NCBI RefSeq assembly: GCF_017591435.1
Contig: NC_059255.1
Coordinates: forward strand, 644,117 to 708,116
Origin: Portunus trituberculatus
Lineage: Eukaryota; Arthropoda; Malacostraca; Decapoda; Portunidae
Reading direction: 5' to 3'
DNA length: 64,000 bases
Shown here: positions 34,801-45,835 of the stretch, in pieces
Numbering within the stretch: position 1 is the stretch's first letter
How the letters are laid out: every line of letters begins with the position of its first letter
The notes under the pieces: model-generated
What the model was told of the DNA's origin: nothing
Databases searched by the model: none
The model's input: the letters and a program-made list of their open reading frames with translations, nothing else
Position numbers and translations under genes: made by a program

Positions 34801-35890
34801 TCTCATATCCAAGATTCTCCAGAAAAACTCTTTCTTCTCCTCTTCTGTCCTCTCTTCATTTTTTTCAAAGCCTCCTTTCTCAACTCATTTAACATTTCTC
34901 TTTCCTTTTCACCGAGATCTCTTCTCAACCAAATCTTCCTTGTTGTTTCCTGCTGGGCTAGCCTCCATGACTTCTCCACCAATTCATCTACATCCTTTTG
35001 TGACTTAAGTTTGATTCTTATTGGCCTCATACCTTCTCCTGTGAACTTTCCAATTCTATGGAAGTCCTCTATTTCTTGTACTAGGTCTTTTCCTCCTCCT
35101 GCACCACATTAATGATATTATTTATCACCTTTTTATGTTTTTCTCTCTCCATTTTACTCGGTGTCTTATCCTCCTCCACACCAAATATCACCACACATCT
35201 CTTTTTGTCTACAGTTTCCCTCACCAATGTCTCATTTGACTTAATAACCTTCACCACTTTCTCAGCAATCTTCTCTTCTATGATCTGTTGATCTATAATT
35301 TCAGCAAGGCCCAAAGTTTTCTCCCCAGACTCTTTGATTTCCTTTTCCAGACTTGCAACTTTGTAATTTACCTCCTTTCTTTCCACTTCCTGACTTTTTT
35401 TCCATTCAGCCTGCTTCTCCATCACTTTTCCTAAAGATTCTCCACATTTGTCGCAATTCACTTTAATTAACTTAACTTCCTCTTTCAGTACTGCATTTTC
35501 TGTCTTCATTTCAGCGCACTCTTTCAGCACATTGTTATGACTCTTTTCCAGTTTGCCATACTTTTCAAATAGTTTTCAATTTTTCCTTCTAATTCCAGAA
35601 TTTTCTTGACATAGACGCTCTTTTCCATTGTACCTTGAAGCCTGTGAAGTCTAATTTCTCTTCCGAATATGCGGCCGCCATGTTGCGCAGATGTAAACAA
35701 CTCCCAGCTGATGGTTCCAACGCAGGTTACAGTTAAAATTCACCTTCCTGGACATTACTTGCTTCTCAACAGTTAACATATGGAGACGGGACAAACATTA
35801 CATGCTCCTTACCCACCTTAGTTACTCTTAGGCAACGGCAACAGTAGTAGTAAAGATGATTTCTCCGGAGCTCAGCGACCGCGTCTTCTG
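31880..35890 (-). mobile_element. LINE-A copy D, near full length
   Basis: Same layout as copy A: tail units near 31880, 3' UTR, ORF2 (about 34720-32010) and ORF1 (about 35600-34800). Motif A is open here (YLDLKKAFDKVPHRRLIWKL near 32990), as are GVPQGSVLAPVMF and SLFADDAKLL; motif A is lost in copies A and B. ORF1 is open for 149 codons (35530-35081) and shows the coiled coil and RRM-like strand. Remaining breaks: the shared endonuclease frameshift (about 34230-34290), one near 33350 and one near 33930. The 5' end at about 35890 runs into short LINE-A scraps and (GT)n. Confidence 0.85.
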
Positions 35891-35909
35891 TGTACTATCC
35901 ATTTTTCCA

Positions 35910-35959
<50 letters not shown>

Positions 35960-35990
35960 CGAACGCCACTCTTATGTTCCTCAATACGAA
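35891..35990. repeat. LINE-A scraps around (GT)n
   Basis: CTATCCATTTTTCCATG at about 35896-35912 and TACGAACGCCACTCTTATG onward at about 35957-35986 each match separate internal parts of LINE-A (compare 20383-20400 and 20653-20683). They flank about 22 GT units (35913-35956). Confidence 0.8.
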
Positions 35991-36067
35991 TGTTACAAGG
36001 CGGGACGCATGTAACTTATCTTTCGAGAGGGAGAGGGGAGGGAGGGAAGGAGATGGGATCAGAGGAG

Positions 36068-36187
<120 letters not shown>

Positions 36188-36451
36188 GAACAGTCTATGC
36201 CATTGGGTAATTTTAGACACAAGGCGGGATGCATGTAGCTTATCTTTAGTGATTGGTGGAGACAAGGATGGTGGGAGGAGCACTAGGATTTCAAGGACAG
36301 CATACGGCGTGTGTAGTTGGTATCCAACACACTATACAGGACAACTGAACTGAAGAAAGCTCAGAAAAGAAATATGACATCTACGTAGGCGTCACCGTAT
36401 TTGCTACTGGGGCTTCATGACGCCCACATAGGCATCACCGTAGTGAAGGGG

Positions 36452-38631
36452 TTAATGCTGTCACTGGCACTGAGAGAGCCGGCTATGAGTCATGTGTTGG
36501 TTCCCATGACTCTGGGTACCAGGAACAACAACAGCTCTTTTCTTCTGAATCTTGCAAGATCCAGAAGGTTGAGAATTACAGGTTCTTGGTATCAGAGACC
36601 AGCGCTGCACAGCTGGACTTGATATAGCAATGCCAGAAAGGTAGCAAAGGAGATTAACCATATCCTTTTTGGTACTTGTTGGAGAATCCTTCAGAACTGC
36701 AGAGTTTTTGGAGTGCCGAGTTCTTTGCGAGTGATCACAGGCTTGTTGTTACTACACTCAAGCTCCATGTCAAGTCCAGAATGCCTCCAAGATGTGATCA
36801 CACTGTATTTCATCTTGAGAAACTGAAGGACTTGACATGTGCCCAGGAGTATGCAGTGACAGTCTCCAATTGGATTGGAGTGCTCGACACCATTGAGGAC
36901 CCGGTAGAGCTATGGAATACCTTCAATCATGAGACTCTTGAGGCTGCCTAGGAATGCGTTGGGGAGTGCCCAAGGTCACAGAGTGGCTTCACCTTGGTAG
37001 GGATGCTGGACAAAATTGAGGAGAGTTGTGCTGCCAGACATGCTGGGAACCATGACCAGTACAAAGCTCTATCACTAGACCTCTCCTGAGGAGGGACAAG
37101 GAGAGGTATATCAGTGGTCTTGCTGAGGATATAGAGTGTCATTTAAATGCTAATGACCTCCAACCTGCCTATCGAGCACTGAACAGACTCCACTCCAAGT
37201 CTACATCTCAGGCAAGCGCTATCCAAACAATCAGACGCAGATGGGCAGATGGCTCATTGGGCTGAGTACTTTGAGCAGCTATTCACGGTGGATTCTCCAA
37301 GCAGACAGCTCCGAACTGCAGGGTTACAGATGCTGGATGCTGATCCACCCATTGACAAAACTGCACCTCCATTGATGATGTTAAAGGAGCTGTGACAAAG
37401 TTGAGGGGTGGAAAGGTAGCTGGCATCTGTAACATCAGTGCAGAGCTGCTCAAAGCGGGGGGTGAGACCATGATCCATGGATTGCATGCTGTCTTGACTG
37501 CTGCATGGCATTCAGGTACCATTCCCCTTGCCTGGAGAAAGGGATTAGACATCCTTATCTGGAAGATGAAAGGGGATCATCAGGACTGCAACAACTATTG
37601 CGGTATAACACCGCTTAGCATAACAGGCAAGGTGCTTGACCATTTGCTGTTGATGCATATCTGCAGTCACCTGCTGAAACACCAGAGACCTGAATAGTCT
37701 GGGTTCATGCCCGGTAAGTCAACAGCTGACCAGATCCTAGCGCTTCGCGTACTGGTGGAGCATCAACAGGGGATGCTTGCAGCCTATGTCGATCTCAAGA
37801 AGGCATTTGATTCAGTGCATCAAGAGACATTCTAGGATCCTCTGTGTCTCTGTGGGATTCATGCAAGGATTACTGATTTATTAACTGGTATCTACTCCGG
37901 AACTGTGAGTACTATGAAGTGTGGAGGGTGCATGTCCAGCTTTTTCGATGTGAGTACAGGAGTGAAGCAGGGATGCGTGCTTACTCAATCACTTTTCAAC
38001 ATTTGTATGGACTGGGTACTAGGCAGAGTTGTAGACCAAAGTCATTGTGGAGCATCTGTCAGCAATACTGAGATTACAGATTTTGTTTTTGTCAATGATG
38101 CAGTAATATTTGCTGAGTCACTGGAGGTTCTGATAATGGCTCTAGAGGCACTGCATGAGGATGTGAAGCCCCTAGAACTCCAGGTTTCCAAGCCTACGAC
38201 CAAGGTTCGGGTGTTTGGAGGCTTACTGGATGAACCAGTACAGTCTGTCCATGGGTGTGGTGAGGACATTGGGATCTCAGAAAATTTCACATACCTAGGT
38301 AGTGTAGTGCATAATAACAGTGGATCAAGCCAGGAAGTTGTATGATAGATTGGCCTAGCCCACGGCGTTATGAATTTGCTCAACACGAGTATTTGGCATT
38401 GTCAGTACCTGTGCAGACAGACAAAGATATGGATCTTCAAGTTGCTGCTGATCCATGTCTTGCTCTACAGTTGTGAGACATGGACACTGAACACTGATCT
38501 GAAGAGGCGAATTGATGTCTTTGGTACTAGATGCTGCGCAGGATCATGGGGTACCGCTGGTATGACTGTGTCAAATCAGTAATTACCTTGTGAGACTGAT
38601 TCAAAGCTGATTACCAGCATAGTCCATCAAT
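36452..38631 (+). pseudogene. RTE endonuclease end and reverse transcriptase
   Basis: Continues the split RTE from the TTAA. Endonuclease end: NAVTGTERAGYES, then SAEFFASDHRLVVTTLKLHV (catalytic Asp-His). Linker: FHLEKLKDLTCAQEYAVTV. RT: KLRGGKVAGICNISAELLK, NNYCGITPLSITGKVLDHL, SGFMPGKSTADQILALRVL, AAYVDLKKAFDSVH (motif A), TGVKQGCVLTQSLFNICMDW (B). Motif C reads FVNDAVIF instead of FADDAVIF, so one catalytic Asp is Asn. C-terminal: FTYLGSVVHNNSGSSQEV and LLYSCETWTLNTDLKRRIDV. At least eight stops or frameshifts. Inactive. Confidence 0.85.
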
Positions 38632-39300
38632 GTCAACCGCTACTTGTAACAGTGTCACACAGTAATGAACATCGTACTTGTCATTAATTCCTTAATTATT
38701 ATTATATGTGTATGTATATAATTATGTTGCATGTCTAAATATGGTAAATAGTGTTGCACCAAAGATGGATGGGGCTGACAGGATCATCACACAAGTCATG
38801 GAACTTTCCATAACCTATTTTTTGCCATCGATAACTAATTGGTTGCATCTACATTATATTATATAAGTGATTTGCATACTTATCTCTTATATAATGTATT
38901 TTAACATGTACTAATCTTAGTCATAAGTTAATTTTTCTTGCCTAATTCATGTAATTAGATTATCATATTTAATATACTAATGTATAGTGACTGTGGTAAA
39001 CCCACTCACATTTCTGCTGTCAGCACTTTGAAGGCAGCAAGTGTGCCTTGAGCTGGCTCAGAAGTCAGTCAGCTTGCTGGGATGTAACACGTTATCACGT
39101 ACCAACACAGGTTGTCTCACATACGCTACACCTTTCTCCAGATCTCTGTATTTAATCTTATATATATTTATAGCCAAATACAAGTTCACCTTTGATATTC
39201 ATCTGTAAAACCACAGAAGCTCAACCAAGTGACTTTACCTACAACAGAGAGGTAAGAACTAGTTAATAGCATCCTGGGGTAATTAATAATTCTAAATACC
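38632..39300. mobile_element. Unclassified AT-rich insert in the RTE
   Basis: The RTE C-terminal reading stops after a VHQCQ-like stretch near 38630 and resumes at about 39301 with the LEDFIGMWHTIRKADPAYQ region, so about 670 bp were inserted. A CCGCT word is present at both edges (about 38639 and 39300), a possible target duplication. The insert starts near TGTAACAGTG and has ATATATTTATAG-type AT-rich sequence; a solo LTR is possible, but clear matching LTR ends were not seen. No coding frame. Confidence 0.4.
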
Positions 39301-39577
39301 CCGCTGGAAGACTTTATAGGCATGTGGCACACTATCCGAAAGCCGATCCTGCATATCAGGTTGTCTCCGAAATAGATAACCCAGCATGGAGGTCAAGGGG
39401 ACATCCACCGAACTCATGGCTGCAGCAAGTCAATGCCTCTTACTGGGAGTTACTTGGCATGGGAAGGGAGCCTGCATGGAGACTCGTACGGCGTGACCAC
39501 CTGGAGTGCCACCATAGGGTAGGCGAGTCTATGTGCTCCCCAGCATATGCTCCCCCTGGTTGATTGATTGATTGATC
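39301..39577 (+). pseudogene. RTE C-terminus and 3' tail
   Basis: Encodes AHYPKADPAYQVVSEIDNPA, then a SWLQQVNASYWELLGMGREP run and AWRLVRRDHLECHHRVGES, ending YAPPG, the conserved C-terminus of this RTE family. Then TGATTGATTGATTGATC, the short tandem tail at 39559-39577. Confidence 0.85.
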
Positions 39578-39826
39578 TTCCTATTGCAACATGGGAAATA
39601 AACAAAATAGCAGCTGAAGATGTGAGAGATGAAGAAAAGGAAGAGACAATAGGAGATAAATGAAAAGAAGAGAGAAGAGATGGTTCAGTGGCAGGTAAAG
39701 CTGAGGTATTTGGCAAGGCAGAGAAAGAGGTTTTGGAGAGAAGGGACAAGGAGAGGATCTCACTTTTGATAGCAAAAGTAAAGAACGATGAAATCAGGGA
39801 AAAGAAAATCAGAAAATACATGAGGA

Positions 39827-39934
<108 letters not shown>

Positions 39935-40049
39935 CATACCTGGAGGTGCCAATCTTGATTAGGACCAAAAAAATCTACTTGGAAAGGAATGTCTCATGGA
40001 GAATGGAGAAGGTGGCTACTGGCAGTTAAAATAAACCATAATTCTATGA

Positions 40050-40160
40050 AATAGCATTCTTATGACACCCAAAAGTGAGTTAAATCTACCTGCAAAGGCA
40101 CAAAGAACCAGAGCCAAAAATTCTAATAGTGTCACCACAAGGTAAATAGCTCCCAAAATA
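40050..40160 (-). pseudogene. Possible continuation of the split Harbinger transposase
   Basis: Reading the minus strand downward from the TA at 40159-40160, the sequence continues the Harbinger frame left at 48242: LVLCAFAGRFNSLLGV in one frame and GSYLPCGDTIRIFGSG in another. These fit, weakly, the GS.HDS.IF, and F..G....LLGD stretches that follow NVQAVC.PDL..N in HARBI1-like transposases. A frameshift is needed. Tentative; the TA duplication of the Tigger-like insert supports continuity. Confidence 0.4.
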
Positions 40161-40310
40161 CAGTAATACTCCGCTTAACGAACAGGATAGGGGTGTCAAA
40201 GCTGCTCGTAGAGTGAAAATTCATTAAACGGACATAATTTTCCCATAGGAAATAATGGAAATAGGGGGGGGATGCATTCTGGGCTGGTCCCCAACATACC
40301 ACATGGGTTA

Positions 40311-40311
40311 A

Positions 40312-40401
<90 letters not shown>
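40311..40401. repeat. Poly(A) and (TA)n tract
   Basis: About 19 A residues followed by about 36 TA units, just inside the left end of the Tigger-like element. The same end-A-run-(TA)n order, inverted, is at 56310-56650. Confidence 0.95.
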
Positions 40402-40405
<4 letters not shown>

Positions 40406-40502
40406 CAGCATATTGGGCCACCGGTGTACCACTACTTTTATGATGTCATGTGAGTCATTGGAAGTTAGAGGAGCTATGTACAAATTCTCTCACATTCTCA
40501 CA

Positions 40503-41190
40503 TTTATGTTCACAAAACAACATTTCTATTAGCTTTTTACAAACTTTGCCCCCAAGAAAGGATTGTTTTGTAATGCATAAAGTGAAATCTAACATGGAAT
40601 ACCAAAAAATAAAGCAGAGATGAGATGAGCCACAGACAAAGCGGGAGACTTACGGCGACTCAGCCGCTTCTTCTTCTTCTTGTGACCCTTTTAGTCTGCA
40701 TGTTGTCTTTCCCCATGATATTTGTTTCCACTCCTCTATTGCCTGCTATAATGGATATCATATCTTAGTATTCGTATACGCTCATGCCATGAGGATAACC
40801 TCGACTCCGTGGCACTGAGTGACAGTGAATTATTAATGAAATACCTCGGTATTTCATTAGAAATTCACTATCACTCAGTGCCACGGAGTCAAGGTTATCC
40901 TCGTGGCATGAGCGTATGTGAATACTAAGATATGATATCCATTATAGCAGGCAAGAGAGGAGTGAAAACGTAAACATCATGATGAAAGTAACACGCAAGC
41001 CAAAGGGTCACAAGAAGAAGAAGAAGCGGCCAAGTGGCCGCAAGTCTCTCGCTTTGTCTGTGGCTCATCTCATCTCTGCTTTATTTTTTGTTATTCCATG
41101 TAAGATTTCACTTTATGCATTACAAAACAATCCTTTCTTGGGGCCAAGGTTTTTAAAAAGCTAATAGAAATGTTGTTTTGTGAACATAAA
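40503..41190. repeat. 690-bp near-perfect palindrome
   Basis: The arms 40503-40845 and 40848-41190 are inverse copies; the centre is ATACC-TC-GGTAT at 40841-40850. Arm positions remain in register (sum 81693) across at least the checked segments, so few net indels have accumulated. Identity appears around or above 90 percent by eye. Confidence 0.9.
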
Positions 41191-41559
41191 AGCATATATG
41201 ACAGGGAGGAGCGCCAGCTCCTTTCTTCTCCCTTTTCTGTCGTGCTATTTGACCCTGTGGTGGTGGCCAGAGTACAGGGAGATGGGCACTTAGCTGCTCA
41301 GCAACGTGCACTCTCTTCTTTTCAGGGATCAGCCTCTGGGTCTCGGGGGAGCAAGATAAAACTTCAGACGAGGAGGGGTGTGTTTCGTAAATCCTCTTCG
41401 TCGGCTCCGGTCCCTAAGCCCTCCACTACAGGAGGATCCTTTCAGGCCAGGAGTTCTCGCAGTGGCAGACCTCATGGCTGGGGTAGATCTCACTAGGGAA
41501 GTAGTTTGCTCTCCTGTGCCTGTGGGCACTTACCTGCAGTGGCACTGGAGAGAATGGAT

Positions 41560-43080
41560 GGAGGTTGGAGCAAGAGAGTGGGTAGTGAAGACTCTGCATT
41601 ATGGGTATATCCTCCCCTTTCTGTGTCCTCCTCCTTTCTCAGCCGTACCAATAGAGTTTGTGAGTTGTGCAGAGGGGTCGGATCGTCATATGGCATTGGA
41701 CTTAGTGGTACAAGACATGTTAGCCAAAGGGCCTATGGAGCTAGTGGGGGGCAAGCTAGAAGGCTTTTATGCCTGTATGTTCCTTGTTCCCAAGGTAACA
41801 CGTGGTTAGAGACCTGTGTTCAACCTCTCAACTTTGTACAAGTTTTTAGTGTTCAGTCCCTTCCAGATGGAAACGGTGGCATCAGTTTTGGAGTCTTTGA
41901 AAGTGGGGGATTGGATGGTGTCTCTGGATCTGAGGGATACATATTTCCGAGTTCCAATCCACCTGCATTCCCGCAAGTACCTACGGTTCATTTGGCAAGG
42001 CAAGGTTTTTCAGCTCAAAGTTCTTTGTTTTGGCCACGCCACTGCCCCGCAGGTCTTCACCAATATGATGGCTCCAGTGTCTTCATGGGCTCGTCAACAC
42101 AATATCTCCCTGCGCCGTTACCTAGACAATTGGTTGGTCACAGGGATGACTCTACAGGGATGCATAGGCACCATCCGGGCTGTGTTACGGCTGTGTGCTC
42201 ACTTGGGTATTCAGATCAATCTACCCAAATCAGACCTGGTACCCAGCCAAAAGAAGCAGTACCAGGGCATGGTGCTGGATTCAGTGAGAGCTCTGGTTTT
42301 TGTCGCCGAAAGGATCAGCTGGTTTCTCTCATTGGCGCAGAATTTTACAGAGGACAGAGCCCCTACGGTGTCTCTGTGGAGGTCACTCCTGGGTCATCTG
42401 GCTTCCCTGGAGAGGCTTGTCTAAGGCAGCCAGGTACACTCTCTGTCCCTTCAGTGGTACCTGAAAAATCATTGGAAGGCAGCGTCGGACGATCCCTGGT
42501 GGCGGGTTCCTCCTTCACAGCAGTGTCTGGCAGACCTCTCCTGGTGAATGGATCCAGGTCATCTAATCAAGGTGATGGCACCTCCAGAACAGTCTCTGTT
42601 GGGTGCTCAACTGGGGGACTCTCTAGTCTTGGGGGTGTGGTCTCCACAGGAGCAGAGGTTTCACATCAACCACCTGAAGATGATGACTGTTTTCTGGGCT
42701 CTGCGGTCCTTTCAGCAGGAAGTCTCGGGCACAGTGGTGTCTCTCATGTCAGACAATTCAACAGTGGTGGCCTATTAGAGGAACTCGGGGGGGCACCCGG
42801 TCCGAGTTTCTCTTGGGTCTGGAAGGGCATATTCTCCAGTGGTGCAAGGACAACTCAGTCTCTCTTCTCCCAAGGTTCATGCCAGGACGGTGCAATGCAG
42901 CAGCAGACATCCTCAGTCGTGAGTGTGTGGTGTCAGATTGGACCCTGCATCCTGTAGTGTTCAGGCAGGTCTTCCAGGTGTGGGATGTGCCACAGGTGGA
43001 TCTGTTTGCCACTTCCTTAAATCACCAGTTACCTCAGTATGTCCCCCCCCCTGCCTGACCCGGGAGCTTAAAAAGAGGAC
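41560..43080 (+). pseudogene. DIRS-3 reverse transcriptase and RNase H, broken
   Basis: RT: VVQDMLAKGPMELVGGKLEG, FYACMFLVPKVTRG (end at 41809), then from 41816 FLVFSPFQMETVASVLESL, MVSLDLRDTYFRVPI (motif A), FGHATAPQVFTNMM (B), and SLRRYLDNWLV, where the usual YLDD has become YLDN. The thumb region runs to 42424. RNase H in pieces: LGAQLGDSLVLGVWS, HINHLKMMTVFWALRSFQ (Glu block partly altered), SLMSDNSTVVAY, and RFMPGRCNAAADILSRE; then VVFRQVFQVWDVPQVDLFAT. Frame changes at about 41812, 42425, 42778 and 43058. Inactive. Confidence 0.8.
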
Positions 43081-43104
43081 ACTTTTGCCTTTCCATGGGA
43101 GGGC

Positions 43105-44370
43105 TTGGATCTGTATGCCTTTCCTCCCTTCTCTCTGATACAGTGGGTGCTAGTTAAAGTCAGAGAGGCCACTTGTGTTGGTGTGACTCTGACTGCCCCG
43201 CGGTGGCACCAGGCAGACTGGTTTCCTCTCCTACTAAGTCAGCTTGTGGACCATCCTCGAGTGTTGCCGCAATGGGCCTCTCTACTCTACCAGCCTCATC
43301 GCCATCTCTTTCACAAATCACCAGGGGCTCTTCACCTTCATGTGTGGAGACTCTCTGGCATCTCTTCCGAAAGAGAGGCTTTTTGCAGAAGGCTGCTAGA
43401 TTTATGGCCCTTCTGGTCAGACAGTCCTCTGCCAGAGTCTATCAGGCAAAGTGGTCATCTTCTGTGGTTGGTGAGAGTCGAGGGGTTGTCATCCTCTTTC
43501 GACCTCTGTGATGGACTTAGCAAACTTTTTTATTTTCTTTGGGACACTAAACATTTGTCCCTGCCATCCATTAGAGGCTATCGTTCCGCTTTGGGCCCTG
43601 TTTTCCAGCAGGCTAGCTTGGATATCTCACGAGATAGGGATCTGTCAGCTCTGTTTCAGGGGTTTGCCAAGTTGGCTCCTCCTTGTTCACCACGCATTTC
43701 TGCGTGTGATTTATCCTTAGTTTACACTCTTTAAAGAAGTCCCCTTATGAGCCTCTGCATTTGGCTTCATTGAAGGACGTTACACTAAAGTCCTCCTTTC
43801 TTTTGGTTTTAGCATCTGCTTGCTGAATTAGTGAGCTGCACGGGCTGTCAGCGGAAGTTTGTTACTCAAAAGGTTGGGCTTCTGTGACTTTCCCTTTAGC
43901 TCCAGATTTTCTAGGAGACTCGACTCCCAGGTGATGTATCGCACTCCGATTTCACCATTCCTGCTTTAACGGTGTACACTGGCGACTCGGATGGGGACAG
44001 GCTTTTGTGCCCAGTCAGAGCCATCAGGGAGTACCTTCATAGGACCAGGAACTGTCGTCCTAGATTCTCCCACCTTTTTGTGACGGTTACTGAGCCTTGG
44101 TGTGTAGTGCACCTTCATACTACGAGTATTTCCCAATAGATATATCAGGTTATCCAGCGTGCACATGTGGATGTGACTGAGAACATGCGCTTGGTTCAGG
44201 TGAAGGCACATCAAGTTAGAGCAGTGGCAACGAGTGTCTTGTTCAGGAAAATTCAGAGTATTCCTACCGTTCTTCAGGCAGGAACCTGGAAGACTATGTC
44301 CACTTTTGCTTCTTTTTATCTCAGCGATACCTTTTCTCTGGGCCCTGTTGTATCGGCTCTCAGGGTAATT
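43105..44370 (+). pseudogene. DIRS-3 connection domain and tyrosine recombinase, broken
   Basis: The connection region LYAFPPFSLIQWVLVKVRE and RWHQADWFPLLLSQL resembles the segment between RNase H and recombinase in other DIRS copies. The recombinase N-terminus RQSSARVYQAKW is in one frame (near 43430) and FYFLWDTKHLSLPSIRGYRS in another. After frame breaks at 43734 and around 43900 the catalytic C-terminus reads VKAHQVRAVATSV (HxxR intact) and AGTWKTMSTFASFYLSD with the Tyr (about 44205-44335). The first catalytic Arg region near 43800 is disrupted by a stop. Confidence 0.75.
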
Positions 44371-44660
44371 CATTTTGTTTTCTCTTGGGTTCCTTATACA
44401 TACAGTTATATGTATTGTCCTGTGTGGGGTTTGAGGTCCTTGGACTGTTCTCAGAACAAGAGTTATTATGCTTCTCTCACTCCTCTGGTTTTCAGCCGAA
44501 TTGTTATATCTTCACTTTCCCCTTCCCTAACGGGACCACACGACAGGACCCGTTTGGCCCACATCGGCGTGGGGTAATGTTACCACGTACCATCCCTTCC
44601 CCTTGATGCGAGCTTTTCACGGAAAGGTTGGTACATCAGAAAGTGTATAGTGCACTTCGG

Positions 44661-45108
44661 CTTCTTCACTCCAGCACACTGTATTCACATTTGAGAGCAG
44701 ACACGCAGAGCACTACTAGAATCATCGTCTCAATTCACCAAAGCAAACTTTCATCACAAAATGTTGTTTTTTATTGTCTTATGATAACGTAGACTTATGT
44801 GAACCAATAAAATAGTCGACTGTGGCCTATATTAGTAGTTATAGTGCTAGGTGGATTAGCTGGTTTAACCTTTGGTGGTAGGCTACTTTTATCGTGATGA
44901 TAAACATTTTCTCGACCACCAAGCTGCTTCTACGCGGTTTTATATCAAGCAGCACCAATGGGAATCAATAATACAGGCAACAGCAGCCTGTTTTACATAC
45001 TGTGCTGCAAGCCAAATGTGCAAGACTTTGCTATGGCTCAGACTAATTATATCATGTTATATGTTTGGAGAAACACATTTTTTCTTCCTTCACATATGAT
45101 TCTAGCTA
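44661..45108. other. Spacer between DIRS-3 and DIRS-4
   Basis: About 450 bases with no recognised gene. It may include the 3' terminus of DIRS-3, which I could not delimit. Confidence 0.4.
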
Positions 45109-45306
45109 TTTTACTTCAGCAAATCACTCATCTGCTAGATGGCGCCGTTCACATGAGACACACTACACTTCGCCACACTGTCAGTTGCTACGCTGACACC
45201 ACACTAGTTGGACGTAGGAACCGCCTCCTGATACGTCGTTACTGCTTCTATTTTCTGTGAGTAGAGCAGAGTATTACCTATTACAATTTTTACTTGTTTG
45301 GATTGT

Positions 45307-45600
45307 GTTGTGGATATCCGTTACCTGTTATAAGGGCGGAGTAGTGACTATAGATATCCGTTACCTGGTACAAGGGCGGAGTAGTGACTATAGATATCCG
45401 TTACCTGGTACAAGGGCGGATTATTGGTTATAGATATCCATTACTTGATATAAAGGCAGATTATTGGTTATAGATATCCGTTACCAGATTTAAGGGCGGA
45501 TTATTAGTTATAGAGATCCGTTACTTGACATAAGGCAGATTATTAGCTTTAGATATCCGTTACCTGATATTAGGGTGGATTATTGACTATAGATATCTGT
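45307..45600 (+). repeat. DIRS-4 subterminal 40-bp tandem repeats
   Basis: About seven units with a period of 40, e.g. at 45361 and 45401. Core: TAGATATCCGTTACCTG followed by ATAAGGGCGGATTATTG. The core corresponds to the array in DIRS-1 (15474-15790) read on the opposite strand. Confidence 0.9.
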
Positions 45601-45835
45601 TTTATGAGCAATCTCGTGAGCCGACATAGGTGCAAGATGGTTCCTTCTTCATTACCCATCATAGGGGTGAGAGGAATATTGCTTAATTTTCAAAGTTTGG
45701 GGCATCTGACTTCCCTGCATACTAAGACTGGTAATTTTCAATTTACAGTTGTCCTGTGTGAGAGATTAAGGCACCTGTGGGATTGGTATAGGAACAGCTG
45801 TTTCCAGTGGTGGCGTTTTGTTTACATTAGTCGCC

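Larger units (their letters stand above)
41200..44660 (+). mobile_element. DIRS-3: truncated DIRS element
   Basis: Begins within the C-terminal, Ser/Arg/Gly-rich part of Gag (FRKSSSSAPVPK), then RT/RNase H and tyrosine recombinase. The left inverted repeat and most of Gag are missing. The 3' limit is uncertain; the coding similarity ends near 44360, and I could not identify the right repeat. It differs from DIRS-1/4/5 in the RT motif (YLDN), suggesting another DIRS lineage. Confidence 0.75.

Noticed and set aside
20266..35030. Long plus-strand frames rich in Phe, Ser and Leu across the LINE-A/B copies
   Set aside because: They are antisense shadows of the LINE ORFs, recurring at the same relative place in each copy.
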